Of a stretch of 61,647 nt of DNA, positions 61,505 to 61,647 are shown in pieces (within the stretch, counting starts at the first letter, position 1; each line of letters starts with the position of its first letter). The translations under genes and the position numbers were made by a program. The stretch lies in assembly GCA_003224055.1 (NCBI GenBank), contig QHYE01000107.1:1-61647 (forward strand), read 5' to 3'. Origin of the DNA: Acidobacteriota bacterium. Its GTDB lineage: Bacteria > Acidobacteriota > Terriglobia > Acidiferrales > UBA7541. A model generated the notes under the pieces. It worked only from the letters and a program-made list of their open reading frames with translations, did no database searches and was not told the DNA's origin.

Positions 61505-61647
61505 CTAGTCTCCTGAGTCATTGATTTCTGACATATTTGTTGTGCCCTGTACAGCCAGAGTGCGGGAAGCGAACCGGCCAATGCTGTTGAGCATCGCATC
61601 GGCACTCTTGGTCCACACAAAGGGCTTGGGCTGCTCGTTGTGCACGG
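61505..61647 (-). CDS. IS630-family transposase, 3' end (partial)
   Basis: Read from the right window edge the frame gives VHNEQPKPFVWTKSADAML, then NSIGRFASR, ending at TAG 61505-61507. NxxPKPFVWTKxADxIL is the characteristic C-terminus of IS630-type DDE transposases. The catalytic part lies beyond the window. The last 20 residues differ from the common ending, so it could be a diverged copy. Confidence 0.78.
   Translation of the reverse strand, partial: VHNEQPKPFVWTKSADAMLNSIGRFASRTLAVQGTTNMSEINDSGD

Overview
The window looks like chromosomal DNA of a GC-rich Acidobacteriota. The evidence is three long FtsX/MacB permeases of the acidobacterial duplicated type, an Oar-like TonB receptor with an N-terminal carboxypeptidase-regulatory domain, an NtrY/NtrC-style two-component pair and acidobacterial-type small proteins. 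All calls come from reading the translations, motifs and raw bases; no database search was run.

Layout. (1) 1-13493, minus strand: a membrane-fusion protein, three duplicated-FtsX permeases alternating with two ATPases, then an NtrC-like regulator and its sensor kinase. This reads as one envelope export/stress module. A kdpD fragment lacking its P-loop follows at the left edge. (2) 13494-20527: a 1-kb stretch with no clear gene but a near-consensus promoter and imperfect repeats, then a YceH-family gene, a CheB-domain fragment, a TonB-dependent receptor, and two adjacent membrane proteins carrying three copies of a four-helix domain with an HxH motif. (3) 20542-33474: a catabolic-looking cluster. 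A MocA-like cytidylyltransferase is divergent to a molybdenum hydroxylase (M, S and L subunits plus a CoxG-like protein). These are followed by two ketopantoate-reductase-like proteins, two M24 pita-bread proteins (one without its metal ligands), an M20 hydrolase with an altered metal motif, a luciferase-like flavin oxidoreductase, and a convergent FAH-family hydrolase. The proposal that they form one degradation pathway is an inference from gene order. (4) 33756-39023: MDR reductase + ArsR, SDR, hotdog thioesterase, TetR and a 14-helix MFS pump. Copies of GACC-N4-GGTC upstream of three genes suggest one TetR regulon. (5) 39059-39721: an RsbW-like gene split by an in-frame amber codon, then a hairpin terminator.

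(6) 39821-61297: a tRNA-Gly integration hotspot. Three 3' tRNA-Gly fragments lie at 39.8, 40.7 and 61.3 kb. The last two share a 31-bp core and bound a 20.6-kb element whose tyrosine integrase sits just inside the right end. From the left, the element holds a secreted repeat protein, a tRNA-Arg(CCG)-like gene, and a translationally coupled minus-strand operon with a serine recombinase. Next come a divergent promoter/operator that appears to give two leaderless mRNAs, a plus-strand run of small genes, a 468-aa virion-like protein, a two-helix membrane protein and a 1856-aa giant protein. The right part has a terminase small subunit, a terminase ATPase domain without nuclease, two replication-type winged-helix proteins, and a HEPN-like cargo gene beside the integrase. 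I see no capsid, portal or tail genes, so this is either an eroded prophage or a satellite-like element. DNA beyond 61297 resembles the element's own left end, and the window closes in the 3' end of an IS630-family transposase.

The best candidates for undescribed biology are the phage-like element with its leaderless divergent switch, the catabolic cluster with metal-altered hydrolases, and the HxH membrane-repeat family.
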